A stretch of 64,000 nt of DNA from Campylorhamphus procurvoides (lineage: Eukaryota > Chordata > Aves > Passeriformes > Dendrocolaptidae), in assembly GCA_013396655.1 (NCBI GenBank), contig WBMV01005979.1, forward strand, positions 1 through 64,000, written 5' to 3'. This document shows, in pieces, positions 50,401 through 63,451 of this stretch. The number at the start of each line of letters is the position of its first letter. The first letter of the stretch is position 1. The translations under genes were made by a program, and so were the position numbers. The notes under the pieces were generated by a model. The model did no database searches. It was not told the origin of the DNA and saw only the letters and a list, made by a program, of their open reading frames with translations.

Positions 50401-53400
50401 TGTGGCCAAGAAAATTAAGTATATAGTTTACAGGAATCCCTTAGACCCATTTTTTCCCTCTCTTACTCTATTAACTTTCAAATAACCAGTTTATAACTTG
50501 TAATACAAGGTTCTCTTCAGACTTGATCAATACAATGAGAATTTTTTCATCAAATTTTACATTTGTAACCTCACTTAAAATACAGTTTCAGAAGTCCAAA
50601 TAGTGTGCTATGCTTTTTCAAGTGTCTTTTACTTATTGAAATAGGAGTCAGGTAGAATGCTGAGACATGAAATGGATCATTACTCTTCAGGTCTTGTTTT
50701 ACAACTACTTCACACACTGGCAGAGGGACATGCAGTACAGTAAAAGTATAGTCTCTGGAGCAGTGACAAAGTGGGATAAGTAAGAAAAAGATTGTTACAT
50801 GGGATCAATTTTGTCCCAGAGACTGAAATGAAAAAACTCTCCACCAAGATGAACCACTATCATAGTAACTGTTGCTGGTACAGAACTATCATCTTACCTA
50901 TAAATTAGGTCAAAACACACATACAATCATATTTTAATTTGAAAATAACTTTTAAAATTTTGAAGACTACCTGGTTTCCAGTATGTCATGTTCTTATATA
51001 ACTATGGTACTTGACACAGAAATTTGATATTTCTTATTTCTTCGAACGCAGTTTTACATTTGAATTCTGTGGGCACTGTAATATTTTCAAGCCTTATAAT
51101 GAAGTTTCCTGAACAGTTGGAAGTGATTAACCTTTATGATACTTTGAGATTTCAGCAGGGTTGAGGGACTACAAAAAGCAAATACCAAAGGACTCGAATC
51201 TGGAAAACACTATTCCCATTCATGTCACCAAACTCACTACAGACACTTGAAAAGCAGTGATTAAAAATAGCTAGACTAGATGCATGTGTGTCAAGCTGCA
51301 AGTGTTCCCAGAGGATAATCACACAGATGTCCAAGCTCACACAACGGAAATTACAAGGCAGGGTGCTTGCCACTAAAGAGACATTTTTCCTTCACACAGA
51401 AAATGGGAGACAGTCCTCAGAAAAATGCCGATGCCTTGTTCACACAGATTAAACGTTCCAGTCCCTGAGGGTCCTTATTCTAGCAAGAACTGTGAGATAA
51501 ATAAAGACAGAGTATCTGAAAAGAAACAATTCTTCCAAATAAACTGAAACAGCATTATTGGAAATCTAAATACAAACAAATCGCAACTGAGGTCAGGATG
51601 CTGCTTTTGGTTCCCATGCCAAATCTTCCAAAATCAACATTGTGGTTTGGCTGTATGTTATCAATAACTGCTCACCGTGCATTCATCTGACATGACTCAC
51701 TGACACTCAGCTTCCTTCCTGCACTTCCTTTGGCTCTCAAACATAGCTCTGCATTCAAACTTAATTAGTAGTGATGTCACACGCCTGCCTCTTGCAGCAG
51801 CCCCGAGTCAAGCCTTGCGCTCACGCAGGCAGAAGCCAACAAGTAGGTATGGCCATGGATACTGGTGTTGTGCTTGGTTCGTGAGAATCTGCCAGGGAAA
51901 CACAGGAGAGCATGAAGTTACGGCAATCTGAATTTTAATATAAATATTACTGTTGGCTACATTTTTATAAGTGTCTGAATGACTGAATCCCTCTGCCCTG
52001 TTTGCAAACACACAGATGCAGATGTGAAGCCTGTGCTAGCAGGCCTTGTGGCTCAGGCAGCTCAACATTTACACTGCTAATCTGCACAGTAATAGTCTTT
52101 AGCTCTTAAACTTTCTCATTTTAATCGTGAGCACATGACACATTTTTTATGGTTTTAGGAACCTCAGATTATGATCCAAATAGAAGCTTTATGTAATTTC
52201 TTTGAAAAACCAGTAGATATCCGGGAAAGTTTGTTGGGACATCAAAAAAAACAGGATACACACTAGTACTGAGCTGCCTCTGCCAGTCTATGAGTTTTAT
52301 TATTTTGGCAGATGGGCAATGGTAAGATGTAACAGTTAAAAAAAAAAAGAGTAAAAATAGCAAGTTGCTGCTAAAGATGTCAATGCAAAGCAGTTGCTTT
52401 AAGAGAAAAGGAAGGTTACACTTTCTGAGTACTGAGTTCCAAGTTACGCTGTTGAATGTATGTTGTTATTTGGAACAACTATTTATTACAGACATGTTTG
52501 CCAGAAAAGTACAGCAAACATTAAATATAATATGAAAACAAACAAAAAAGCTGCACTGCAATTTCTGTTTCCAGAGGCAGCTTTGAACTGACTTTGCTAC
52601 TACTAAATGTTTTATTCCAAAAGCTTTTTAGGTTCATAGTTCTTCACAAACACTAAATAAAAATAGACATCTGCCCTTGAGTCTTAAGCCAACATAAAAT
52701 ATTTACAAGGATGGCATGACAACCAGTATGCTTCAGTTTCTCTTCTAGAAGTTGGAATTCCCCTGATAAGTGGAGGTTCTGTGAAGTGTTATCACACTAT
52801 TTATATCAAGTGTTATAAATGAAATTCTTAGGCTGAGGTACATGTATCCAAAGAAAATACAGCCTACTTAAACAATATTTTTGCTCTTGATTTTCACACA
52901 AATTAGCTTTTTCATCCGCCAGCAAATTCTGATTGTTCTGCAATTATTTCCAATTTCTCGGAAGCAGCACATTAACTAAACAAAAGTAAAGTATTTTCCA
53001 CTGTGAATAAACTGACCCCATATTTATGAAATAATTTCCATTGGAGTTAAAACGTGAAGGACTCTTGTTCTGTATTTTCTGAGAGATTAAGTGGATCTCA
53101 GTGGTGACTCATGAGCATGTCATAGATGAAGCACAGAGAGGGAATGAACAAGCTCTGTCAGATCCCTACAGATCCTTGTGAAGCCAACTTGGATGTCTGT
53201 GTTATGTATTCCTACATCATAATCACGTGAGAGTGTGGGGCAGACACCCCAATGGCTCTGGGCAATGTTAGACAAATAAAGTCAGATTTGTAGGCTCACC
53301 CTCAGTTCTGGATCTGCCAGCAAAGCTGGCAACAGAGAAGTAAGGATGCAGGTTGGATATGATGGCAATCATGGAACAAGAAAGATTATAAAGAAGAGAT

Positions 53401-56400
53401 ACAGTAGACCAGAGAAATATTTTTGTGAAGATATGAAACAAGACAAAATATATTATCTATACACTCCAGTGAGGGATCGATTATCTAAAAGTTTGGAATC
53501 TATAATCTAGGGGTTTCTGATGCTGCTGAGCTTTCCCCCAGGCACTGTGCTCTGAGGCCTTGAAGAAACTCACATAGAAGGATGCTTGTTAAGCTCCATG
53601 GGAACAAATGTATCCCCAGATCTGCAGGACTAGAACTAAAGCTTTCATTTGCACAGTGTCTTCTTAAACTGTGTTCACAACAGTGTTCTCAAATATTCAA
53701 ATAGCCACAATTTTTCCTGCATTCCCATTATGTGCAAAGCAATTTTAAGTTGTAAGCTTATATCTTAAATTATTGGTCCCAACATATAAGGTAGCAGTGA
53801 TTTGCAAAACACTTGCAGAGAGGCTTTAGAGAACCAGTTAATGATAGTATGTCATATAAGATCAAGATACTCACTCAAAAGCCACGAATCAAACAGAAAA
53901 AACAAGCCACAACTCTAATCAACACCTTCTTGGGAGGTACAAAGAAAAAAAAGAAAAAAAAAACAAGACAATCTTCAGCAATAAAAGCCATTATGCCTAA
54001 AAATCCCTGGTCAGTCTTTTGAGTTTCTATATACAAAGTTCATCCAGAGTTCCTTGGATAAGGTGGGCTAAAGCGAAAATAGATGTCTTCACCACAGCCA
54101 TCTTGCTGCTTTCTTCAAAGCTCTTGAAATTTTGTGCCAAATCCTGCTGTAGCTCATTGTGTTGAAGGACAACCAAGGACTGAACTGCCTCCAGTAAGCC
54201 ACTGTGCCTTATGCTTTCCCTATGTGTGCCAGAACTGCCTACATGCCCTAACTGTATCTATCCCCGTAACAGAGACTTTGATCTACTATATACCTTGCTG
54301 AGGAGTCGGTTTGACTTTCACAATATGAGATTCAGGGCATTATTTTTCAATATGAAAAGCAGCACAACATGACACTGGCAAAATGTCAGATAAAAACATA
54401 GGAATAAAAGGCAGCCTAGGCTCATTCCCACACTGTGCAGCATTATCATCAGGAGAAGTCTGGGGAGAGGAAATGCTGAGAAAGGAAACTCAGAACCGAA
54501 GTTATTAGGGTCATAACTCATATGCAAAGACAAAAATGCAATGTTTATTTTAAAAATTATTTAAAGTGAGATATGCCTGAACACATCATTTCCCCAGGGA
54601 TAGCTGAGTCTCTGGCAAGCACTTAAAACACTCATGCTCCTAGAATAAAGTTTTTTTAAGATAAAATGCTACCAATATTGATTAGCATGAGAGTGAGAAT
54701 AATTAATTTTCAAAGCACATGATTTCTGGAATTTCAGTCTAGTCAAGAAAAGTGGTACTGTGCTAAATGCTAAGATGGACACTGCTAAGGGATCTGGACC
54801 TGTCTTTTAGGATTCGGTTAGAATTTAACAGGAGCAGAATTAGTGAGAAAATATATTATTCTGAGTCATTTTCTTCAAGGAAAACAAAACAAAACCAGCA
54901 GATAGCAAGCAAACAAAGCCCTAAATTCCAAGCCATCTTTTCTTTGGTTGCTTTTCCCTCTTCTGTATGCACTGGGCACAAGCCACACAACTCTGAAAAG
55001 TTTAAATAATTCAGAAATAATCAGAACCTGTGTTTCCCTCCCTTAGCTGCAACTCAGTTTTCTTCTGGATCCTCCCAGAACGAAGGCCCATGAGGGATCT
55101 TCTCGTCACATAGCTCCTATCAAAGCCTCCTGGGAGCTTCAGTGAAGGGAAATCTGCAGATTATGTGTCACACATCATCTGGCAGGGATGTTTTATCATT
55201 CCTAGCAATCCACTGCCCTTATTTATATCTAGATAATGTCTATGGCTCATTCCCAGTTATTTTCAACATATTGTTACCTCTAAGACCTCTAAAATTCCTA
55301 TACAGTTTCCATTTCTAATGGCTGTCACTCTGAAACAAATGTTTTCGCACACAGGAGTTGTGCGAATAGTTTTTCCCAGCCCATATTCCCTACATGCATC
55401 CTGCAGTGGATGTGGGAGCTGAACATCCTGATGATGATATGGCAAATCTAATTGTATAGTTATAGCCACCTTAAAGGGAAAGCCAAACTTTCATATGCCT
55501 AAGGGGAGTGGTTTAACAAATTTATATGCAGATGGAAGCATATTAAGAGCAAACAGCTAGTCATTCACAGAATAAATATTCCCATAAGAAGTGTATAACA
55601 AGAAACGATGGTATAGCATGCAAAGCAGATGGTTGATCTGTGCAACTAAATGTGTGGGTCCCAGCAGCCTTATTTAGGCTTGCACTCTGGAGAATGAAAA
55701 TAACAACACAAAGACCGCCCCTCCCAAAAAAAAAAAAAAACAACCAAAAAGAGAAAGAACAGGCCATTCCAGCAAATTAACAATTAACTGCTGATCCAAC
55801 TGCATGAGAACTGCCAGATGATAGACACTAGAGATCAGGATTTCCCAGGACCTGCTGTGTTGGGATGTCTACCACAAATACCTGCCAGTCAAACTGGGGG
55901 AAACCGCTACCTTTAAGTCTCAGCCGTGTGCTCCAGCTGAGTGAAGAGTCTTCTTAGTTGTCAGAGTCCTTGCTTTGCAAATGCAGCCTTTGCAGACAGA
56001 GCAGGGTATAGACCAGGATGCTACTGGCTGTCAACCATGTTATTGGGATGCTGAGTCAATAAAAAGTACAACTATACTTATTTTACTGGGACATCTATCA
56101 CAGTACCTTGAATGCCTCAGACATCAAGGTACAAGATATGCCTTACTATAGTACGTTTGAAGAAACAAATAGTATTGCAAATAATGGTATTTTTAATATT
56201 CTGGGCTAGGTAGGAAGAAATAAAGCAAGTGCTGATGGGAATATATAACAGAGTCCTGCACATCAGGGAAGACAATGTTGTAAATGATAGTGCAGGACTG
56301 AAGAACAAAAGATCTGGTTGATCCTTTGAGGACTGTGAGAGACTTCATGAAGGATGCTGGGCAATCATTTGCATTCTGACATTCTGCCTTCCAGCTGCAA

Positions 56401-58969
56401 AGATAGTGAAGACCATCAGGCATCCTTCTTGGGTCTGAAAACACAAATATTAAAATTCAACTCTTGCATGTGGCCATCTTTCTCCTGACACAGAAAGCAA
56501 ATATTTCAGAAACAGATGAAATGTATAATTACAGAAATGCCTATCAGGAAAGGCTGGGAATGAAGTCAGTCATGTCTACAGAATACCTTCAGGTTCCCAC
56601 ACTAAAATGCTAATCATCATTAGAGTTTATAGTTGAAAAGGTCTGATGAATACTTTTGTACAAGGAAAAGAATATAATCAGTCACTGATAAACCTACATT
56701 CAAGAGGCAGGACAGTATATACATTTCAGTGTTTTGTTCTCTTATTTGTTACATGATATTTTTTCTAAGTTATAGAAAATGTATAGCTTGGTTTGCTGTA
56801 AAATTTGCTTTCAGCAACCACTCTCTTTGAGTTGCTGAATATTTTAGGTGTGCCATATGGTACATAATTTTTGTTCCTACATAATGACCTTGATGTCTTC
56901 AGAGCTGGAGAATGACTGATGCCAGTAACTCATTTAAGAGCTTGGGGGACCTTTTTAATGTAATTTTTAGTATCTTAGATTATTAAATGTCTTTGGGGGG
57001 AAAAACCTCTTCCAGTTTGATGAAAGCCATATTCATAGTTGCTGCCAGCCAACTAAACTCACTGTCCGGTTGTTAGCATTGCTAAGTGAAAGAACCTCAC
57101 AGTAACAATTCTTCTGTGCAAGCAGGGGTTGAATCTACCACAGGATTTTTTGATATAAGCATGTCTACCATGCACATGCACGTCTGATCAATGTGGTTTG
57201 ATATCAAGACTGGCCCAGAGGAATTTATTATCAGGGGAATCTTGACCTCCTCTAGTCCTTACTCCAGGTTTTTAGTTCAGTGTGAGATCATGCATTAAGC
57301 CTTGAAATTCATCTCTGTCACTGAACCTTGTGAACGTCAGATACGGTGAGGAAAATTAATCTTGAACTTCAGCCACTCTGCGCTGTATCTCAAAGAATCT
57401 GGGAATTATGGATATTTAATGGATATTATGGATAATTCTACATAAGATCACACCAGGTGATCACATCAGGTTTACAGCTGCTGTGAATAAAGCAGAATTA
57501 CTTCCTCTGAGACCACTACCCAAGGAGCCCACCCAAACGAGGGATGTACACTCCTGGGACACCACCACCCCAGCCAGTCTGGAAAATGTTGAGTTTGTTC
57601 TTCTGCAACCACCTTGGAAGACTCTCCATTAAAGATCAATCTGGTCCCATATGCAGTGACTGAGTGGGGAACTTGGCCACACACTTCCAAAGAAGCTATA
57701 ACAGAAGAAAGATTCACTGTCCAAATGTACTGTGTGTGAGACAATCAACAAAACCCACCACATTCTGCTTTGCCACATCCTAAGTGAATGGCATTGCAGG
57801 AGGCTGCTGGACAATAAGTGTGTGACACAAATCCCAGCCAAGAGGAAGGGAGCCACAGGTATGGACTAGCTAGGACTTTGGGGAGCAGAAAAACATTCTG
57901 ATTTCCCAAGAGGCACAAGCTATTCTTGCTGGTAAGACTTCAATCAGTTCACAGCAGCTGGAACTCCACATTGCAGAGGCATACACAGCTGGACAGTTTG
58001 GCACCTAAATCAGCCTCTCGCAGTACAAAAGAACAGGCCACCCAGTAGAGCATGACAAGTATATTCAAGCTAAATGTCCTAAGGAGCACTCTCAAAGAGG
58101 TGTATATAAAAAACTAGTGGTCAGCAGAAAAGGTCGCTCTTCTGATAGACTGTAATAAAAGAAAATACTCTGTGGAGAGACATGTCAATAAACTGACTCA
58201 GAGCTACCTACCTGTCATCCAAAAACTCCTGAAGAAACTATGACAAAAGGAGGCTCCTCAATTAAGAGAAGTCAACAACTGTGCAAGCCTCTGTCAACCC
58301 AGAGGCAGACAATCTCAACCCTGGGCTGAATTCCTGCTGTGACACAATGACTCAAATGCAAGTATTTGGTGAAGTTCCAGATATGCCTTCAGAAAACAAC
58401 ACTCAAAGAAAGCAGGCAAAAAATCCTTAAGGCTTTGGTACGGGTACAGCTTGGGGATTAAAACTCATTATAACTATTGCCAAAACTGCTTTTTCTTTTC
58501 TTTATATTGCCACAAAGTCTAGGGCTGGGGTGAACGAGATATCCTTAATCACCCAAACTAGGTTCTCTGTTTAAAAAGGTTCATTAAAAAGATGGGTTAT
58601 AATCATACAGTATTAGACTTTGAGTTTATGCTAGTTGTTTAAGATCTCACTAAATTCACCCTGCAAAAAGATTGACTTACTGTCAGTGCAACACAGAAAA
58701 TAGTCTGTAAGACTATGAGGATTTGCATCTCAAAATGGTCCGACTGTACAGGCCATTAGTCTAGAAAGACAGTGATGTCTGACATCAAAGAACAATTATG
58801 TTAGAATTGCACTGCTTGAGCAAGGAGCAAAGAATAATTTACAGAGCCATGGCTATAGATAGACATCTCATTAGGCAGATGATCTGAGCTGAAATTTCAA
58901 AAACCTTTAGTAAACTATTTTTATACATGAATCAAGGACAACTCCATAAAAAACCCCCAGCGATCTGAA
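50401..58969. other. Long stretch without recognisable genes
   Basis: About 8.6 kb. Low-complexity runs include A-runs at 52339-52350, 53942-53963 and 55726-55740. A small CpG-containing spot with a TGATGTCA (CRE-like) site lies at about 51770-51840. The 57470-57860 block carries two overlapping minus-strand frames (90 and 75 codons), and 56193-56444 has an 83-codon minus-strand frame preceded by an acceptor-like TTTTCAG. None matches a family I recognise. Confidence 0.5.
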
Positions 58970-58974
58970 GAGGT

Positions 58975-59250
58975 CAAGGCTTTGGATTTCGCCCTGCATC
59001 CTGGGCTGGTGTGTCAGCAGAGTGATGCTGTGCGCTGCTGGGAGCGGCTCCCTCCCCACGCTGATATAGAGGGAAGAGTGCCACCTGCTGAGGTCCTGCC
59101 AGCCTTCCTGCCGCGGCCGTTCCTCCCATCATCTCTGTCACACTTACCGCATCCCACCCTCCTCTGTCCCTTCTCCCGAGTACCACGTGCCTTCCATCAA
59201 CAGAGCCACCTGCTGTGCTGGAGTTAGCGACGGGAGTGAGAAGGCATTCA
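58975..59250 (-). promoter_or_regulatory. Small isolated CpG-rich patch with minus-strand splice donor
   Basis: By eye there are about 12 CpGs between 59030 and 59250, including CCGCGGCCG, against almost none in the flanks. A CACGTG E-box lies at 59184-59189. On the minus strand a consensus donor, GTAAGT, reads at 59147-59142, after GGGTGGGATGCG. A leftward transcript starting near 59250 with a short first exon would fit. The 104-codon minus-strand frame here (58974-59288) reads through that donor and has no recognisable domain. This could be an alternative promoter or a noncoding RNA start. Confidence 0.35.
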
Positions 59251-59869
59251 GCCCGAGAAGTTAGAAGAGAATAGGATTCCCTTTTCACCTGAATCAGGCT
59301 GCAAGTCTCCTGGGAACCAGTCTTGCAGGAACTGTATTTTGATGAATTTTGTATTTATCTGTACAGAGATCCTTTGCAGTGTAGGCACAACCACGGATTA
59401 ATTTTAGTCAATTTACACACAAAAAAACTGCAACACAACTCATAGGATATTCTAAGAGTAAGGATATGCAGGCTACTGGAATTAATACCATTAATAGAAC
59501 TTTGACTTTTGTAACCACAATCTCAGAGAAGATGAAAGTGAACATGGAATATGGCACACCACCATTCTCTTCAGTGTCTGTGCAATTTACCAATCCATGG
59601 GTATTACAAAAAACCCAGATTCTGCTACAGCCTCAACTGCTAAATCTGATTGTGGTACTTTTTTTCCAGAAGAAGCTGTGAGACATGTAACTAGCTCTGA
59701 ACATGCTTCAATTAGTATTTAGTGTGCAGGTTGAGACACTAGATGGACTAAGGAATCTGGAAACCAGGACCTATATAAAAAAGCTAGATGAACCAGACTG
59801 ACCTGTAGAAGGGCAGGCAGAAGGGCAAGAACAAGAACATAACTTATTCTGCACACTGATGATGAACAC
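59251..59869. other. No recognisable gene
   Basis: AT-rich sequence with short open frames (71 codons or fewer). No repeat is confidently recognised. Confidence 0.45.
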
Positions 59870-60085
59870 AAGACATTTTACAGCAAGGAAGCAAAGTAAA
59901 ACTTCCTAATGATAAGTGGGGTACTGAAACAAATAATCTGAACAGGCTCTGTAGTCTGTCAGTAGGGGTCTTAAAAAAGAAGTCAGACAAACTTTTGTCA
60001 GGTGATGTAGGTATAGGTGATTCTGACTTGGTAAAGGGGAACAGCCTAGAAATTCTCTTGAGGTCTCTCAGACTGTAGGTTGCTC
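59870..60085 (+). mobile_element. Old CR1 LINE 3'-region relic
   Basis: Ordered but diverged CR1-like blocks: GGGGTACTGAAACAAATAAT, CTGAACAGGCTCTGTAGTCT, GGGGTCTTAAAAAAGAAGTC, AGACAAACTTTTGTCAGGTG and CTCTTGAGGTCTCTCAGACT. They match the CR1 order of a one-line UTR: GG-ACTGGAACAGGCT, a TCTTTAAA-GCAG block, GACAAACATCTGTCAGG and AGGTC-CTTCCAAC. It is old and truncated. Confidence 0.6.
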
Positions 60086-63021
60086 CAGTTCCTCTCTGAG
60101 GCTGTGCTAACTCTATTTCATTCCAGATTCACAGTCCAAGATGCAAACTCCTATTTGTTAGCTTTAGTTCTAAGACACCAAGTCCCTCTGGAAATTTTCA
60201 GTTGAATTTGCAGCATGCTGGTGGACCCACAATGTTCTCAAGCTCCAATTCAATGGTTCATATGAAGATTTGCATTAGGACATTTTGCAACAAAGAAGCT
60301 TCAGGCATTTTTGTTTTCTGAGCACTTTGGTTTTGTATCAAATGATTAGTCATAAATTTTAAAACATGTAATACCAATTTAAAGAAGGTCATAATTACGA
60401 CATGTGGCTGGTTCAAAATAACATGTGACCTTACTCCTACAGTGTATTATCACCAGGCCCCATCTAACAACAAGCAATTAATCTTAAAGTCACTACATTA
60501 TCACTCTGTTCAGTTCTGGGAATTTACAAAAAAGGGCCATATGAGTGGCAGTAAAATAGAAAATTTCAGCAAATAATTTTTCTGAAATTGTACTTCCCTT
60601 GTGTAAGTTCACATCACTTACACAAAGGGGTGCATAATCACATTTCAGTACTGATACTGTACATCCCGGGACAAGGGGGTGGCAGCTGGGCAAAGCTGCC
60701 TCCTCCCATTAGAAGCATGAGAGAAAAATTGTACCTTGAGAGGGATTATCTCTGTCAGAGAGATGGGATGCACAATTTACTCCATTCATTTGCATAAAAA
60801 ATGCTCTCCCTGTGCATTGTGCCAGCCTCTGTCTCTGGTGCGTTACAGATGGAAGTCCCTTCTTCCTCAGCGTGGGAAACAGGCAAGAGCAGTCTACAGG
60901 CTCTCCAGAGTACAAAGAGCCGGAGGTTGGTATTATGAGAGACCTTTGCACCACTGCTTAAGTGGGACTAGGGGTCTGACTCTACCCAAGCTCCAAAATG
61001 CCACAGAAGCACTTTGTCAGCCCAGGCAGGACACATTTTTAACTATACATCTCTGGTAATATTTGAATCTCTCTGCTTTCCTCTTGCTGTGAACAACAAT
61101 CGTAAAAGTCAAAGGCTCCATCTCAATCATGTGCCATCTGATCAACATGCAAAATAACTGGCAAAACCCCGCCTGAATAAAAATTACAGAAGTCCTAAAA
61201 CAGACGCCAAATTGAACAAAACAAGTAATAGCTACATTAGAAGAGAAATTATTTCGATAAAACTATACATGTAGAGCATATTCACTTTTTTTTTTTCCAT
61301 GCTGTTGCAACAAATATAGCAAAGGGCCAGAAAAAGAGATTGCAAAACCCTGACAGATAGGCAGACAGATAAGGTATGATTGGACATACTTTCCTGAAAA
61401 AACCATGCTCGACCAATCCCACAAACAAAAATACTACAGACAGCCTGGTAGGGTTCAATTCAGCACATGCCTGCCATTCTTATCCATGGGACTGGTGTAC
61501 TCTACCACCCGTTCTTTTCTGTGACTGCTACAAAACATATTAGAAAATTGTACTGTCACCCAGTTAAATTAACCAGGTTACATCTAAAAGTATGAGCTCA
61601 GTTGCTGGTATAAAACATGCAAAGGGAAGAAAAGAGAGATAAATTGTTTCCCTTTTGCACTCCACTGAATACAAAGTTAACTGCATAGAAGTAAGGTCCT
61701 CTATCTTTCTATTTGCATAGGCATGGTATAATTTACTGGTACAGTTCCCGATCACGTCTTGTTACACATTTATAGAGATTCTTATTTTGACAACTTGAAT
61801 CCCACATCTACTGACAAAGAGCCAGGACATTTCAGTCTGCCCTTGAAAAGCAATGCATTTCTGAGGCTGAGTGCTAACGCTGAAATGTAAGTCAGCAATT
61901 TTAGTGCCTATGATTAGCAAGACTGCACTATTATGAAATGCGATTGTGTTCCTGCAAACAGTCAGTGTTACAAGAAATACAGCACAGACAAGCACTACTG
62001 CCTTGCATTATAGTTTCTGCCAAAGAATTCAGTTAGAAGATGTGAAAATTAACATAACAACAAATGTCTTTTGAGAATACTGAATATGTCAATTTACATA
62101 TGATAAATATGCCTGTAAAAGTCAGGTAGCACACGTAAGATTAATTTTGTATGTCTGTGCTAATTAATCAATGCAAGCCATCAACTATTTTGTCACAACA
62201 GTTGGACCTCGATGACAAATCTCACTGTGTGAGCTTGGGACAGTTATTATGGGAGAGGGATTGGGCTGGCTCAGAAAACTGCTACTCAATATATTTTACT
62301 GGCAGCCTCTGCTCATGGGGTTTTGGCAAAAACACCACCAAGCCCAGCTGCCTCTGCCACTGTTGCTGTCCCTGGTGGACCTGCCGGCTGCCCTTGCAGA
62401 GGTGGGTCACCTCTATTTCCCAACTGCTCCTGCTCTTGTCCTAAGCTTTTCTTACAACATAAACAGACATTATCAGTTTGAACTACATAAATAGCCATGT
62501 AATGCCTAGCAATAAAAGTAACCAATTCTAGTTTCCTCTAAATACAGATTTCATACACCTTTTGAGGTACATCAAATGAACTTTACTCCAAAACTTCTAT
62601 TTTTCTTTGTATTGTATGCAAAAAAAAGCCTATAAATTATCTTGTCTACATAAACCTGAAAATAATTAAATATTGTTAAATTATTTCTCAAAGCTATTTT
62701 ATGAATAAAAAGCTCTTTCCTTTCTTACATAGATAACTCAATGAGCTTTAAAAATATACACAAGCATATCCCTAGCCTTCAAGTAATCCTCATGAAAACT
62801 AAATTAAAATAATGAATCTGATGCAAAATACTGTGTAAAAATGATACCCTTAATGCAATTTTAAATCAAATAAATATATTCATAGATCAAGTGATTTAAC
62901 CATAAGAGTTCAAAGTAATTTTAATTGCTGTATACCTATGTTAGGATCAGCATCTTCAGCTGACTACAACATTTTTATCAGAAAAAAATGGAATTTAGCA
63001 ATTAATTAAGGAAAAAAAAAG
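60086..63021. other. No recognisable gene
   Basis: Short and medium frames (107 codons or fewer) without recognisable domains. A T-run lies at about 61287-61298. An AT-rich region at about 62560-62900 and a TAAT-rich block at about 62040-62170 could be regulatory but are untested. Confidence 0.5.
60596..60629. repeat. Short inverted repeat / hairpin
   Basis: The left arm CCCTTGTGTAAGT (60596-60608) is complementary to the right arm ACTTACACAAAGGG (60616-60629) with a single-base bulge. The loop is the 7 bases TCACATC. No T-run or transposon ends are seen that would explain it. Confidence 0.85.
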
Positions 63022-63451
63022 TATATTGGGTCTGGCTGAGATGGCGTTAAGTTCCCCCATAGCATCCCTCAAGAGTGCTGTGCTTTGTAACCAGAAAGGT
63101 GTTGATAACATGTGAATGGTTTGGCTACTGCTGAGCAGCCCGAGGCTGCTTTTCCAATGTTCTTCCCTCCACCCACAAAGGCCAGGGTAGGCAAGATCTA
63201 CAGAGGGGACACAGACAGGGCTGCTGACCCAAACTTTTCAAAGGGATACTCCATATGCTGCGATGGGAAGTAGAGAAAGATACTTTGTTTTCCTTTGCTT
63301 CTGCAGGCACAGCCTTTGCTTTTGCTTTATTAAACTGCCTTTACTTTGACCCGCAAGTTTTTTTCCATCTAATTTCCCCACTCCGTTGAGAACGGGGGTG
63401 ATACAGCAGCTTGATGGGCAACTGGCTCAGCCAAGGTCAACTCACCAAAAT
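63022..63451 (+). mobile_element. Solo LTR of an avian ERVL-like endogenous retrovirus
   Basis: The block starts with TATTGGGTCTGGCTGAGATG and continues with GTGTTGATAACATGTGAATG and GTTTGGCTACTGCTGAGCAG, then GACACAGACAGGGCTGCTGA and GGGATACTCCATATGCTG. The 3' part has GATGGGAAGTAGAGAAAG and TATTAAACTGCCTTTACTTT, which includes an ATTAAA polyadenylation signal at 63329-63334. It ends with CAGCCAAGGTCAACTCACC. I recognise this order from a common avian ERVL-like LTR. The copy seems shorter in the middle than the versions I recall, so an internal deletion is likely. No gag/pol-like sequence or second LTR is next to it, so it is a solo LTR. No clear target-site duplication was found. Confidence 0.82.

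Noticed and set aside
53118..53165. Second MIR-like string (GCACAGAGAGGGAATGAAC)
   Set aside because: Only about 40 bases resemble the MIR core and there is no flanking support.
56193..56444. Minus-strand exon-like block preceded by a TTTTCAG acceptor at about 56435
   Set aside because: No matching donor is seen at the far end, and the 83-codon product is unrecognised.
57237..57270. Possible reverse CR1 tail (CTTGACCTCCTCTAGTCCTT)
   Set aside because: Only about 25 bases match and no further CR1 sequence follows.
57472..57856. Two overlapping minus-strand frames considered as degraded retroviral coding sequence
   Set aside because: I could not find any ordered protease, reverse transcriptase, RNase H or integrase motif, and there is no flanking LTR.
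61440..61470. GGGTTCAATTC considered as a tRNA T-loop
   Set aside because: No A-box, acceptor stem or D-arm could be placed upstream.
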